A stretch of DNA of 5,703 bases. Origin: Acidobacteriaceae bacterium. Lineage in GTDB: Bacteria; Acidobacteriota; Terriglobia; Terriglobales; Acidobacteriaceae. The position numbers were made by a program, and so were the translations under genes. Each line of letters opens with the position of its first letter. The stretch's first letter is position 1. Positions 1 through 5,703 of this stretch are shown here, piece after piece. The notes under the pieces are model-generated. The model was not told the origin of the DNA. It searched no databases and worked only from the letters and a program-made list of their open reading frames with translations. The stretch is from assembly GCA_003140705.1 (NCBI GenBank), contig PLKU01000508.1:1598-7300 (forward strand), read 5' to 3'.

Positions 1-2
1 CC

Positions 3-1253
3 CAGGCGGTGCTCGATGTCGACCATTCGTACAACTACAGCGAACGGGTCCCGAAAGATTGGATCAGCAATGTGGTCACATTGCGAGACTGGACACCCGG
101 CAGCGGACCCGAGCCCGCACTGACGTTGGATCACCATCCCGTGGAAGACGCAAGACGAGCTGCAGCCATGGCCAATTTGAAGGCTGAAGCAATGCCAGGT
201 GTCGCTCAGCTTGAGGAGTTCGAGAGCGCGTTGCTGAGTCACTTTTGGGGCCATCCGATGAAGGTCAAGGCCTGGGTAATCCTGCCGCCGGGCTACGACC
301 AGCACGGTCCCGACAAGTTTCCGACTGCTTACTGGACCCATGGCTTTGGCGGCGGAATTGATGGCGCCCTGGTCTCCGGCCTACGTATTTACGAGCGCAT
401 GAAAAGCCGCAAGATGCCTCCCATGATTTGGGTGATGCTTGACGAGTCCATCCCGCAGGGCGCGCATGAGTTCGCGGATTCAGTGAATGACGGGCCGTGG
501 GGCGCCGCCCTGACCACGGAATTTATTCCCTATCTCGAAGCGAAGTATCACATGGATGCGCGTCCGTCGGGTCGCTTGCTGAACGGCCACTCCAGCGGCG
601 GATGGGCAACGTTGCAATTGCAGGTGAACTATCCCAAGATTTTTGGAGGAACGTGGTCGACTTCTCCCGATCCCAGCGATTTTCACGACTTCACCGGACC
701 AGATCTATACGCAGTGAACGCAAATGTGTATAAAAGGCCCGACGGTTCCGCATTTCCGATCTTCCGCGACAAGGGTCAAGTCGTAGCAACGTTAGAGCAG
801 TTTGCCAGGCTCGAAGAGGTCTTGGGACCCTATGGAGGCCAGCTCTCATCCTTTGATTGGGTGTTTTCGCCCAAGGGCACGGATGGCGCGCCAGAACCGA
901 TGTTCGATCGCCAGACGGGCAGGGTCGACCCCCACGTTGTGGCCTATTGGCACGACCACTATGACCTGGCTCATCTGACTGAAGCCAACTGGGCCGAGCG
1001 CGGACCCGATCTGAAGGGTCGCATTCACGTGATTGTTGGTACAGCCGACACATTCTACCTTGACGGCGCCGCGCACAAGTTTGAAGCTGTGCTCACGCGT
1101 TTAGGCGCCAATCCGCACTTTACTTATCTGCCGGACCGTACGCACTTCGATCTTTATGGGGTAGCAAAGGACCCTTATGCCCTCTTCGATCAAATCGGCG
1201 CCGAGATGTACGCAATCGCCCGTCCCGGCGTGGCTTGGAAGAAAAAGAAATAG
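3..1253 (+). CDS. Alpha/beta-hydrolase, putative esterase family (5' end missing)
   Basis: Probable serine hydrolase of the putative-esterase group (enterochelin esterase, feruloyl esterase and antigen 85 relatives); the substrate cannot be told. The frame is open to the left edge (Gln-Ala precede the GTG at 9), so the true start and any signal peptide lie outside. Counting from that GTG: a strand leading into VILPPGYD (about 91-98), a GFGGG oxyanion-type glycine loop (about 112-116), nucleophile elbow GHSSGG with Ser195 (codon 591-593), likely acid Asp347 in GTADTFYLD, and likely base His379 in DRTHFDLYG. Order and spacing fit a Ser-Asp-His triad. The protein ends in WKKKK before TAG. The roughly 80 residues ahead of the hydrolase core are not recognised. 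It converges on the cytochrome c gene and shows no functional tie to it. The fold is fairly secure; the reaction is not. Confidence 0.72.
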   Translation, partial: QAVLDVDHSYNYSERVPKDWISNVVTLRDWTPGSGPEPALTLDHHPVEDARRAAAMANLKAEAMPGVAQLEEFESALLSHFWGHPMKVKAWVILPPGYDQHGPDKFPTAYWTHGFGGGIDGALVSGLRIYERMKSRKMPPMIWVMLDESIPQGAHEFADSVNDGPWGAALTTEFIPYLEAKYHMDARPSGRLLNGHSSGGWATLQLQVNYPKIFGGTWSTSPDPSDFHDFTGPDLYAVNANVYKRPDGSAFPIFRDKGQVVATLEQFARLEEVLGPYGGQLSSFDWVFSPKGTDGAPEPMFDRQTGRVDPHVVAYWHDHYDLAHLTEANWAERGPDLKGRIHVIVGTADTFYLDGAAHKFEAVLTRLGANPHFTYLPDRTHFDLYGVAKDPYALFDQIGAEMYAIARPGVAWKKKK

Positions 1254-1282
1254 GTCGAGCCGCAGGGATTGCGCCCCCTTGA

Positions 1283-1300
1283 TAGGCTGGCCTACTTTTT
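1283..1300 (+). terminator. Weak candidate intrinsic terminator after the esterase gene
   Basis: A short hairpin, TAGG-CTGG-CCTA, is followed by CTTTTT, 30-47 nt past the esterase stop codon. The stem is only 4 bp, so an intrinsic terminator is possible but weak. Position and the T-run are the main support. Confidence 0.3.
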
Positions 1301-1350
1301 CAGACGGTCAGTCGCCGGCGATTCGGCAGCCAGCAGGCAAACACCTTCTA

Positions 1351-1380
1351 ATTCGCGCATGGTCGTAGGCAAACGCGAAT
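1351..1380. repeat. Inverted repeat in the convergent intergenic region
   Basis: Perfect 7-bp arms ATTCGCG (1351-1357) and CGCGAAT (1374-1380) flank a 16-nt loop. There is no T-run on either side. It lies between converging genes, so an RNA hairpin aiding termination or 3'-end protection is the simplest reading. Confidence 0.4.
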
Positions 1381-1388
1381 GAGAGGGC

Positions 1389-1410
1389 GATCGAGTGCAC
1401 AGGCTCGATC
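1389..1410 (-). terminator. Hairpin at the cytochrome c stop codon, possible terminator
   Basis: Perfect 7-bp arms GATCGAG (1389-1395) and CTCGATC (1404-1410) with an 8-nt loop. On the minus strand the stem begins at the last base of the cytochrome c stop codon (TAG, 1412-1410). No uridine tract follows on either strand, so it is not a canonical intrinsic terminator; it could stabilise the 3' end or assist factor-dependent termination. Confidence 0.35.
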
Positions 1411-1877
1411 TAGTTGCTTGGTGGGGCGGGTTGGGCTGGTGCTGCAGGCTCCGGCGCAGCGGGTTGGGCGGGCTGGTTCTTTGAGAAACTCCGAATATAA
1501 GTGATTAGGCCCCAGACTTCATTGTCCTTGGCGCGGCCTGCATCCTCGGCGGGCATCTTGTCCTTGCCCTTGCGGATTATGTCGAAAAGCTCCTGATCCG
1601 ACTTGCCCGCAAGCGTCTTCGGGTCGGTCCAATCCATCAGGTTCAGGCTCATGTCCTTGGCTAGATCAGTTTTGCCGTTGCCATTGTCTCCATGGCACAT
1701 GGCGCAGTCGATGGAATACATCTTCTTGGCCTTGTCCTGAGAAGCAGCGGTCGCTTTTACGGGATTCGTTTTGGCTGGGGTGTTCTGAGATGGCCCGGCA
1801 GCGAGGGTAGAGGCAGGTGTTAAAGCCGCGATTTCAAAAAGGATGACAGCGGAAAGTACCAGAAACGATTTCAGCAT
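1410..1877 (-). CDS. Secreted class I c-type cytochrome with Pro/Ala-rich tail
   Basis: Small electron carrier, 155 aa, predicted periplasmic. Residues 1-27 look like a Sec signal (MLKSF then a hydrophobic run, probable cut after LAA), with an unusual Glu15 inside the hydrophobic stretch. A Thr/Lys/Ala-rich linker precedes the single haem motif CAMCH (residues 58-62, 1692-1706), where His62 is the proximal ligand. Met108 in KDKMPAE is the likely sixth ligand, and WGLITYIRSF (122-131) is the typical C-terminal helix of class I cytochrome c. Residues 134-155 are nearly all Pro, Ala, Gln and Glu. I chose ATG 1877 because GGAG (1884-1887) sits 6 nt upstream; GTG 1889 is in frame but overlaps that ribosome-binding site. 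It is last in a minus-strand cluster with a DUF1080 gene, 92 nt downstream of it. Its redox partner is unknown; dehydrogenase coupling is only inferred. Confidence 0.9.
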   Translation of the reverse strand: MLKSFLVLSAVILFEIAALTPASTLAAGPSQNTPAKTNPVKATAASQDKAKKMYSIDCAMCHGDNGNGKTDLAKDMSLNLMDWTDPKTLAGKSDQELFDIIRKGKDKMPAEDAGRAKDNEVWGLITYIRSFSKNQPAQPAAPEPAAPAQPAPPSN

Positions 1878-1942
1878 GGCAGGCTCCACAGTTGCAGATG
1901 TCGCGTACAGGCGTCTTGCAGCTGATAGTTTTTCTGGCCCGA

Positions 1943-1948
1943 ATTATA
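1943..1948 (-). promoter_or_regulatory. Candidate -10 box for the cytochrome c gene
   Basis: The minus strand reads a perfect TATAAT about 65 nt before the cytochrome c start, inside the 92-nt gap after the DUF1080 gene. No convincing -35 box lies 15-19 nt upstream. It hints that the cytochrome may be transcribed separately from the upstream genes; the match could be chance. Confidence 0.3.
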
Positions 1949-1969
1949 AGCCAATTGGAAGGATTCGGC

Positions 1970-2704
1970 TCAGTTGATCTTCTTGAGCCACAGGTTGCGG
2001 AAGGAAACCTTACAGGGCATGCCCTCAATCTGCAGACCGATCAACCCCGAAACATTGTTCGATGAAGCAGGATCATCGTCCACCAGCACGGCCATGAGCT
2101 GGCCATTGAGGATATGGATAATCGTGCCGCCGCGCGCGATGATCGTGTACTGGTTCCATTCGCCATCCTTGACGAACGCGCCCAGTTTGTCCCGGTCTGC
2201 GATTACGCCAACGAGTCGGGGAGGCTTGCCTGGCAGCGACTGCACCACCTGTCCACGCCACGCAATGATGCCCCGCGTCGTGTTTTGTGAGTAGAGCTGT
2301 CCGCTGTACTGTTTGGCACGATCGTTCACCGGGTACCAGAAATCGGCCTGGGGACCAATCATCGCCCAGCGTGGGTCGCGCCCCTGACCGGTCGTTCCTG
2401 GCTGAGTTCCCGAAGGCAGTCCTACACTGCTGCGGTACTGGATACCGCTGCCCCCGCCTTTCTCAACCTTGATCTCGAGCTTCAAGTCGAAATCTTTTGC
2501 TTCAATCCCGTTGTAGATCAGGAAAGTGTTGGGGAAGGCGTAGCGGTCAAACATTTCGGGGGCAGTCTCGCCCACAATCGCGCCATCTTCCACTCTCCAT
2601 ACACCCGGCTGGCCATCCCATCCGGTGAGGGCGTTGCCGTCGAAAAGCGAAACGTAACCGGTGTGATCAGAAAAATCGATCGGATCCGGCTCAATGAAGA
2701 CCCC
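1970..2704 (-). CDS. DUF1080 / 3-keto-disaccharide hydrolase family domain (frameshifted from its N-terminus)
   Basis: Complete DUF1080 domain (Pfam name: 3-keto-disaccharide hydrolase; concanavalin-like beta-sandwich). Recognisable blocks in order: IEPDPIDFSDHTGY, LFDGNALTGWDG, WRVEDGAIVGE, KDFDLKLEIKVE, GGSGIQYRS, QADFWYPV, YSGQLYSQNTTRGIIAWRG, EWNQYTIIARGG, IIHILNGQLMAVLVDDD, GLIGLQIE, and the ending VSFRNLWLKKIN. Family knowledge suggests cleavage of 3-keto-glycosides; the substrate is not readable here. The frame has no ATG, GTG or TTG between its upstream stop (2735-2737) and GTG 2593. That GTG lies inside conserved WRVEDG and would remove the first strand, so it is a poor start. The expected signal peptide is in another frame just upstream (2876-2691). 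Deleting one C of the run 2701-2704 joins the two into about 301 aa, a normal family length. It is either a recent pseudogene or a sequence error. The family call is firm; expression is doubtful. Confidence 0.85.
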   Translation of the reverse strand, partial: GVFIEPDPIDFSDHTGYVSLFDGNALTGWDGQPGVWRVEDGAIVGETAPEMFDRYAFPNTFLIYNGIEAKDFDLKLEIKVEKGGGSGIQYRSSVGLPSGTQPGTTGQGRDPRWAMIGPQADFWYPVNDRAKQYSGQLYSQNTTRGIIAWRGQVVQSLPGKPPRLVGVIADRDKLGAFVKDGEWNQYTIIARGGTIIHILNGQLMAVLVDDDPASSNNVSGLIGLQIEGMPCKVSFRNLWLKKIN

Positions 2705-2876
2705 GTTTCTGGCCCGACAGGCTGGGTCGCACTCTTAGCAAGGCGGCGCGATCCTGAGCCGTCGCACTATCGGGCTGCGCCTGCGCAGCGGCTTGAAGCG
2801 CGCAATTGAGCATCAGCGTCGAAACAGCAACTGCCATCGCCATCACAACGTGGGGGTTGATCGGTCTCTTGCTCAT
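2691..2876 (-). pseudogene. Detached N-terminus (signal peptide) of the DUF1080 gene
   Basis: A 61-residue frame starting MSKRPINP, with a hydrophobic core VVMAMAVAVSTLML (residues 10-23) and a probable signal peptidase I site after AQA (residue 33). LMLNC is not a good lipobox because Asn precedes Cys. After a Gln/Ala/Asp-rich stretch the frame ends SGQKRGLH at TGA (2693-2691). Removing one base in the C-run 2701-2704 gives SGQKRVFIEPDPIDF, running directly into the DUF1080 domain. It starts 27 nt after the dapA stop and has a good ribosome-binding site, so it is probably co-transcribed with dapA. A real independent small exported peptide is possible but less likely. Confidence 0.7.
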
Positions 2877-2884
2877 GCGCGTAT

Positions 2885-2889
2885 CTCCC
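2885..2889 (-). promoter_or_regulatory. Ribosome-binding site choosing ATG 2876
   Basis: The minus strand reads GGGAG, 8 nt before ATG 2876. The upstream in-frame ATG at 2891 overlaps this site and has no purine-rich sequence before it, so 2876 is the better start of the signal-peptide frame. Confidence 0.55.
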
Positions 2890-2903
2890 ATGGCAATGCG
2901 CTG

Positions 2904-3830
2904 TTAATACCGCCTCAGACCGCCCTCGGGCACAGGGGCATGGGTGAGCAGACCGAGTTCGCCGGCCAGCCGCTCCAGCTTGGCACGAGTAGCCGCCGTC
3001 GGCGGAACCAGTGGAAGCCGGACGTGGTCAGTACAGAGGCCCATCAGGTTGAGTACTGTTTTCACGGGGCAAGGGTTGGAGTCCCAGAAGTTTGCCTCAA
3101 TCAACCGTGTGTAGCGCCGCTCGATCTCCCGGGCATCGGCCCAATCGTTCGTCAGGGCGGCGCGAATCATGCGGCTCATCTCTGCGGGAATCTCGTTCGC
3201 AGCCACGCTGATGAGCCCATGCGCGCCCACGCCGATCGACGCAAGCGCCATGTTGTCATCGCCGGAGAAGATCTTGAAGCCGTGCGGAAGGCTGTGCACG
3301 AGCTCCGCGATCTGCGGCAACTTGCCGCTTGACTCTTTGATTGCCTGGATGTTCCGCGCTGCTTCAGCCAGACGCACCACAGTGGGCGGATCAAGGTTCA
3401 CCCCCGTCCGTCCGGGAATGTTGTAGAGCACCACGGGCAACGGATCAACAGCTTTGGCAAGCGCCAGAAAGTGCTGGAACTGCCCCTCCTGCGAGGGCTT
3501 GTTGTAGTAGGGATTGGCGGAAAGTACCGCGCTGACCCCGCGAATCTGCTTGAGCAAGCTGGCGATGCGCACGAGCGTACGAGTGGAGTTGTGAGTGCAC
3601 CCGGCAAAGACAGGAACGCGGCTCGCAGCCGCTTCAGCCACAATGCAAACAGCGCGAAGCCACTCTTCTTCATCCAGTGTGGCTGCCTCGCCCGTTGACC
3701 CGCAAGCAACCAGAAAGTCGATCCCAGATTCGATCTGAAAATTCACCAGCGCCCGTAGCGCTGCTTCATCAATAGACCCATCCGCCCGAAAAGGCGTAAC
3801 GATAGCTGTACCGCAACCCGTAATATCCAT
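2904..3830 (-). CDS. dapA: 4-hydroxy-tetrahydrodipicolinate synthase
   Basis: Cytoplasmic TIM-barrel class I aldolase condensing pyruvate with aspartate semialdehyde, the first committed step to diaminopimelate and lysine. Numbering from the GTG at 3833 (subtract 1 from ATG 3830): GCGTAIVTPF near the N-terminus, GSTGEA at 45-50, NPYYNKP with Tyr110, YNIPGRTG with Tyr137 and Arg142, Schiff-base Lys166 in AIKESSG, FSGDDN, and PVKTVLNLMGL near the end. Arg142 (E. coli Arg138), which binds the semialdehyde carboxylate, argues for true DHDPS over other lyases of the superfamily. One oddity: the E. coli Thr44-Thr45 pair is Ser46-Thr47 here. At 308-309 aa it is slightly longer than E. coli DapA. The codons GTG and ATG are adjacent (3833, 3830); I prefer ATG, though the Shine-Dalgarno sequence is weak for both. 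It is the first gene of the minus-strand cluster and diverges from the acyl-CoA synthetase. Confidence 0.95.
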   Translation of the reverse strand: MDITGCGTAIVTPFRADGSIDEAALRALVNFQIESGIDFLVACGSTGEAATLDEEEWLRAVCIVAEAAASRVPVFAGCTHNSTRTLVRIASLLKQIRGVSAVLSANPYYNKPSQEGQFQHFLALAKAVDPLPVVLYNIPGRTGVNLDPPTVVRLAEAARNIQAIKESSGKLPQIAELVHSLPHGFKIFSGDDNMALASIGVGAHGLISVAANEIPAEMSRMIRAALTNDWADAREIERRYTRLIEANFWDSNPCPVKTVLNLMGLCTDHVRLPLVPPTAATRAKLERLAGELGLLTHAPVPEGGLRRY

Positions 3831-3841
3831 CACTCAAAAAG

Positions 3842-3847
3842 TGTATA
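3842..3847 (-). promoter_or_regulatory. Candidate -10 box for dapA
   Basis: The minus strand reads TATACA, 11 nt before ATG 3830. A poor TTCCCC lies 17 nt upstream (3865-3870) as a -35. If used, the leader would be only about 5 nt, which would fit the weak ribosome-binding site. Low confidence. Confidence 0.25.
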
Positions 3848-3898
3848 CCGCTGGAAGGGCGATCGGGGAAGGTCCATCCGCGATGCGGTTTTCCATTT

Positions 3899-3922
3899 GA
3901 AATGTGTGCCGGATCACATTTC
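3899..3922. promoter_or_regulatory. CRP/FNR-family operator, near-consensus dyad
   Basis: Perfect 8-bp inverted repeat GAAATGTG (3899-3906) and CACATTTC (3915-3922) around an 8-nt spacer. Compared by eye with the 22-bp E. coli CRP consensus, positions 3900-3921 match at 18 of 22, with mismatches only at consensus positions 8, 9, 11 and 12. The right half has full TCACA; the left has TGTGT instead of TGTGA. It lies between divergent dapA and the acyl-CoA synthetase. Its centre (3910.5) is about 41.5 bp upstream of the start point predicted from the TACACT box at 3941. That a CRP/FNR-type regulator binds here is inferred. Confidence 0.65.
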
Positions 3923-3940
3923 GACCCTGGTGATGAGGGG

Positions 3941-3946
3941 TACACT
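3941..3946 (+). promoter_or_regulatory. Candidate -10 box for the acyl-CoA synthetase gene
   Basis: TACACT matches TATAAT at 4 of 6 positions, with a predicted start near 3952-3954 and a leader of about 20 nt. No good -35 lies at normal spacing. That is expected if an activator on the 3899-3922 dyad replaces it. Confidence 0.35.
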
Positions 3947-3974
3947 TCCCTTCGCTATCGCAAGGCCTGAAAAC

Positions 3975-5684
3975 ATGCTGGTTGAAGAGAACCTTTGTAC
4001 TTTGAGCTACTCGCGGGGACCCGACCGGCCCCACATGAATCTGACCATAGGCGATTTGCTGCACCGCACCTCAGACCGGTTTGGCGACCGGCTGGCGGTG
4101 GCCTCATGCCACCAGGGCAAGCGCATGACCTGGGCTCAGCTGAGCGATGCTGCAGACAACGTCGCACGAGGACTCTGGTCTCTGGGCATTCGCAGGGGCG
4201 ACCGGGTGGGGCTGTGGTCGACCAACTGCATCGAGTGGATTGTGATGCACATGGGCTGCGCGCGGGCCGGCGCAGCGCTGGTGAATGTGAACCCAGCTTA
4301 TCGCTCGCACGAGTTGCAATACAGGCTCAAGAAGTCGCAAATGAAGGCGCTATTCCTGTGGCGCGGTGACAAGCGGGCGGATTACGAAGAGATTCTGATG
4401 CGAGCGCGGCACGGGCTGACCCTGGAACTGAAGCATACGATCTATTTCGACACTCCCGAGTGGTCGGCGCTGCAAGGTTCCCTGGGCGAGTTGCCTGCTC
4501 ATGTTGCGGTGCAGGATGTCGCCAATACCCAGTACACCAGCGGAACCACAGGGCTGCCCAAGGGCGTGATGCTGTCGCACCACAACATTGTGAACAATGG
4601 GCAGTTTCTGGCGCAGGGCTTTCACTACACGGAGCAGGACATGATCGTGGTGCCGGTGCCTCTGTTCCACTGCTACGGGTGCGTGATCGGGACGATGTCT
4701 GCATTGAATACAGGTGCGGCGATCGTGCTGCCGAACTGGACCTTCGATGCGCAGGCCACTTTGAAGGCTGTGCATGACGAGCGGGCAACATCGGTGTACG
4801 GCGTTCCCGCTATGTACGTGGCAGAAATGGCGCTGCCTGACTTCCTCAGCTACGACCTGAGCAGCTTGCGGACCGGAATGATGAGTGGCGCGCCCTGTCC
4901 GGTCGAGTTGATGAAGCGCGTGTTGGACGAGATGCATTGCCGCGAGCTGGTGATCGCTTACGGGCAGACAGAAACTTCGCCGGTGGTGACCATGAGCGAT
5001 GCAGCGGACTCCATCGAGATTCGCGTAAATACCGTAGGTCGGGCCATGCCCCAGACAGAGATTCAGATTGTCTCCATGGTGACCGGCGAGACTTTGCCGA
5101 CGGGCGACCAGGGCGAAGTCTGTGCACGCGGCTATGCGGTCATGAAGGGCTACGACGGCGATCCCGAAGGTACTGCGCAGATAATCCATGCGGACGGATG
5201 GCTGCACACCGGCGATATCGCTTACGCCGACGACGAAGGCTACCTCTTTATCACCGGCCGCAAGAAGGAGCTGATTGTCTCCTCCACCGGCAAAAAGATC
5301 TACCCATCGCGCGTCGAAGCGCTCTTTAAGATGGAGCCGCTGATCAGCCAGGTGCTGTTGGTGGGCGACCGCCTGCCCTTTTTGACGGCCATCTTCACCA
5401 TCAACCCCACGGTGGCGGAAGGGCTCAAAGGGATGGAGCCGTGGAAAGGCCGCACGGCGCGGGAACTGGCCGCGGCGCCGCCGGTGCTCGCCGAAATCCA
5501 AAAGGCCATTAGCCGCGTGAATAAGCAACTGGCGCCTTTCGAGCAGGTGCGCAAACACCGCGTGCTGCCGCGCGATTTCTCCATCGAAGCCGGCGAATTG
5601 ACGGCCACCATGAAGCTGCGCCGCGGCCGCGCGCTGGAGAATTGCCGCGAAGATATCGCCGAACTGTATGCCGGCCGCGAGTAA
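3975..5684 (+). CDS. Fatty acyl-CoA synthetase (AMP-forming ligase)
   Basis: Activates a fatty acid to its acyl-adenylate, then to acyl-CoA; cytoplasmic or membrane-peripheral; 569 aa. Motifs from ATG 3975: TIGDLLHRTSDRFGDR near the N-terminus, NPAYRSHELQY, phosphate loop YTSGTTGLPKG (187-197, Lys196), YGQTE (329-333), HTGD with ribose-binding Asp414, GRKKE with Arg429 at the hinge, and ELTATMKLRR with catalytic Lys547. The large domain resembles medium-chain FadD-type ligases. The last 140 or so residues (GRKKELIV, NKQLAPFEQVRKHRVLP, GELTATMK) resemble long-chain (FadD15-type) synthetases. The start was chosen because LSYSRGPDRPH matches the usual lead-in before TIGDLL, so ATG 4035 is too late; TTG 3897 would overlap the operator. 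AAGG lies 9 nt upstream. Arg and Lys codon usage shifts near 5250. A fadD-like role is likely; chain length is unknown. Confidence 0.9.
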   Translation: MLVEENLCTLSYSRGPDRPHMNLTIGDLLHRTSDRFGDRLAVASCHQGKRMTWAQLSDAADNVARGLWSLGIRRGDRVGLWSTNCIEWIVMHMGCARAGAALVNVNPAYRSHELQYRLKKSQMKALFLWRGDKRADYEEILMRARHGLTLELKHTIYFDTPEWSALQGSLGELPAHVAVQDVANTQYTSGTTGLPKGVMLSHHNIVNNGQFLAQGFHYTEQDMIVVPVPLFHCYGCVIGTMSALNTGAAIVLPNWTFDAQATLKAVHDERATSVYGVPAMYVAEMALPDFLSYDLSSLRTGMMSGAPCPVELMKRVLDEMHCRELVIAYGQTETSPVVTMSDAADSIEIRVNTVGRAMPQTEIQIVSMVTGETLPTGDQGEVCARGYAVMKGYDGDPEGTAQIIHADGWLHTGDIAYADDEGYLFITGRKKELIVSSTGKKIYPSRVEALFKMEPLISQVLLVGDRLPFLTAIFTINPTVAEGLKGMEPWKGRTARELAAAPPVLAEIQKAISRVNKQLAPFEQVRKHRVLPRDFSIEAGELTATMKLRRGRALENCREDIAELYAGRE

Positions 5685-5703
5685 GGGGCGGCGGATAAAC
5701 AAG

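Noticed and set aside
1177..1368. 63-codon plus-strand frame over the esterase end and intergenic region
   Set aside because: Half of it overlaps the esterase in another frame, no ribosome-binding site or motif is seen, and the product is Arg/Ser/Pro-rich noise.
1878..1969. Riboswitch or small RNA between DUF1080 and the cytochrome gene
   Set aside because: Only a TATAAT match and imperfect short repeats (two TTGCAG copies) are visible; no known RNA fold could be recognised.
2591..2593. GTG as the start of a short intact DUF1080 protein
   Set aside because: It falls inside the conserved WRVEDG block, so the protein would lose the LFDG...GWDG segment and any signal peptide.
2793..3332. 179-codon plus-strand frame across the dapA 3' half
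   Set aside because: It lies opposite dapA and the DUF1080 start, and its product is low-complexity His/Arg-rich with no family signature.
3897..3974. N-terminal extension of the acyl-CoA synthetase from TTG 3897
   Set aside because: It would place coding sequence over the CRP-like operator and the -10 box, with no ribosome-binding site and no family resemblance in the extra 26 residues.
4350..5702. 450-codon open frame antisense to the acyl-CoA synthetase
   Set aside because: Its translation is His/Arg/Gln-rich with no recognisable motif, and it is fully opposite a gene with every family motif; a high-GC shadow frame.

Overview
The window is about 60% GC by eye and reads as ordinary bacterial chromosome. 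The protein styles (DUF1080 with the PDPIDFSDH...LFDG lead-in, a small Pro/Ala-tailed cytochrome c, an esterase-like hydrolase) resemble those of soil Acidobacteriota. That placement is an inference from protein style only. I see no mobile element, CRISPR array, tRNA or rRNA.

Layout. (1) Positions 3-1253, plus strand: 3' part of an alpha/beta-hydrolase of the putative-esterase type, cut by the left edge. (2) 1254-1409: convergent intergenic stretch with three small inverted repeats, probably a termination zone. (3) Minus-strand cluster, read right to left: dapA (3830-2904), then after 27 nt a secreted DUF1080 gene (2876-1970) split by an apparent one-base frameshift, then after 92 nt a secreted class I cytochrome c (1877-1410). 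(4) 3831-3974: divergent control region with a perfect 8-bp dyad very close to the CRP (cAMP receptor protein) consensus. (5) 3975-5684, plus strand: a fatty acyl-CoA synthetase of the AMP-forming ligase superfamily.

How they fit together. dapA makes the first committed intermediate of lysine and diaminopimelate synthesis. The DUF1080 protein (Pfam family named 3-keto-disaccharide hydrolase) and the c-type cytochrome both carry export signals and may belong to periplasmic sugar oxidation, but only adjacency supports that link. The acyl-CoA synthetase activates fatty acids, and its promoter has the geometry of a class II CRP-activated promoter.

The points most worth checking are the CRP-like operator, the frameshift separating the DUF1080 domain from its signal peptide, and a change of both family resemblance and codon usage inside the acyl-CoA synthetase gene near 5250. 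I did not find a clearly new multi-gene system here.
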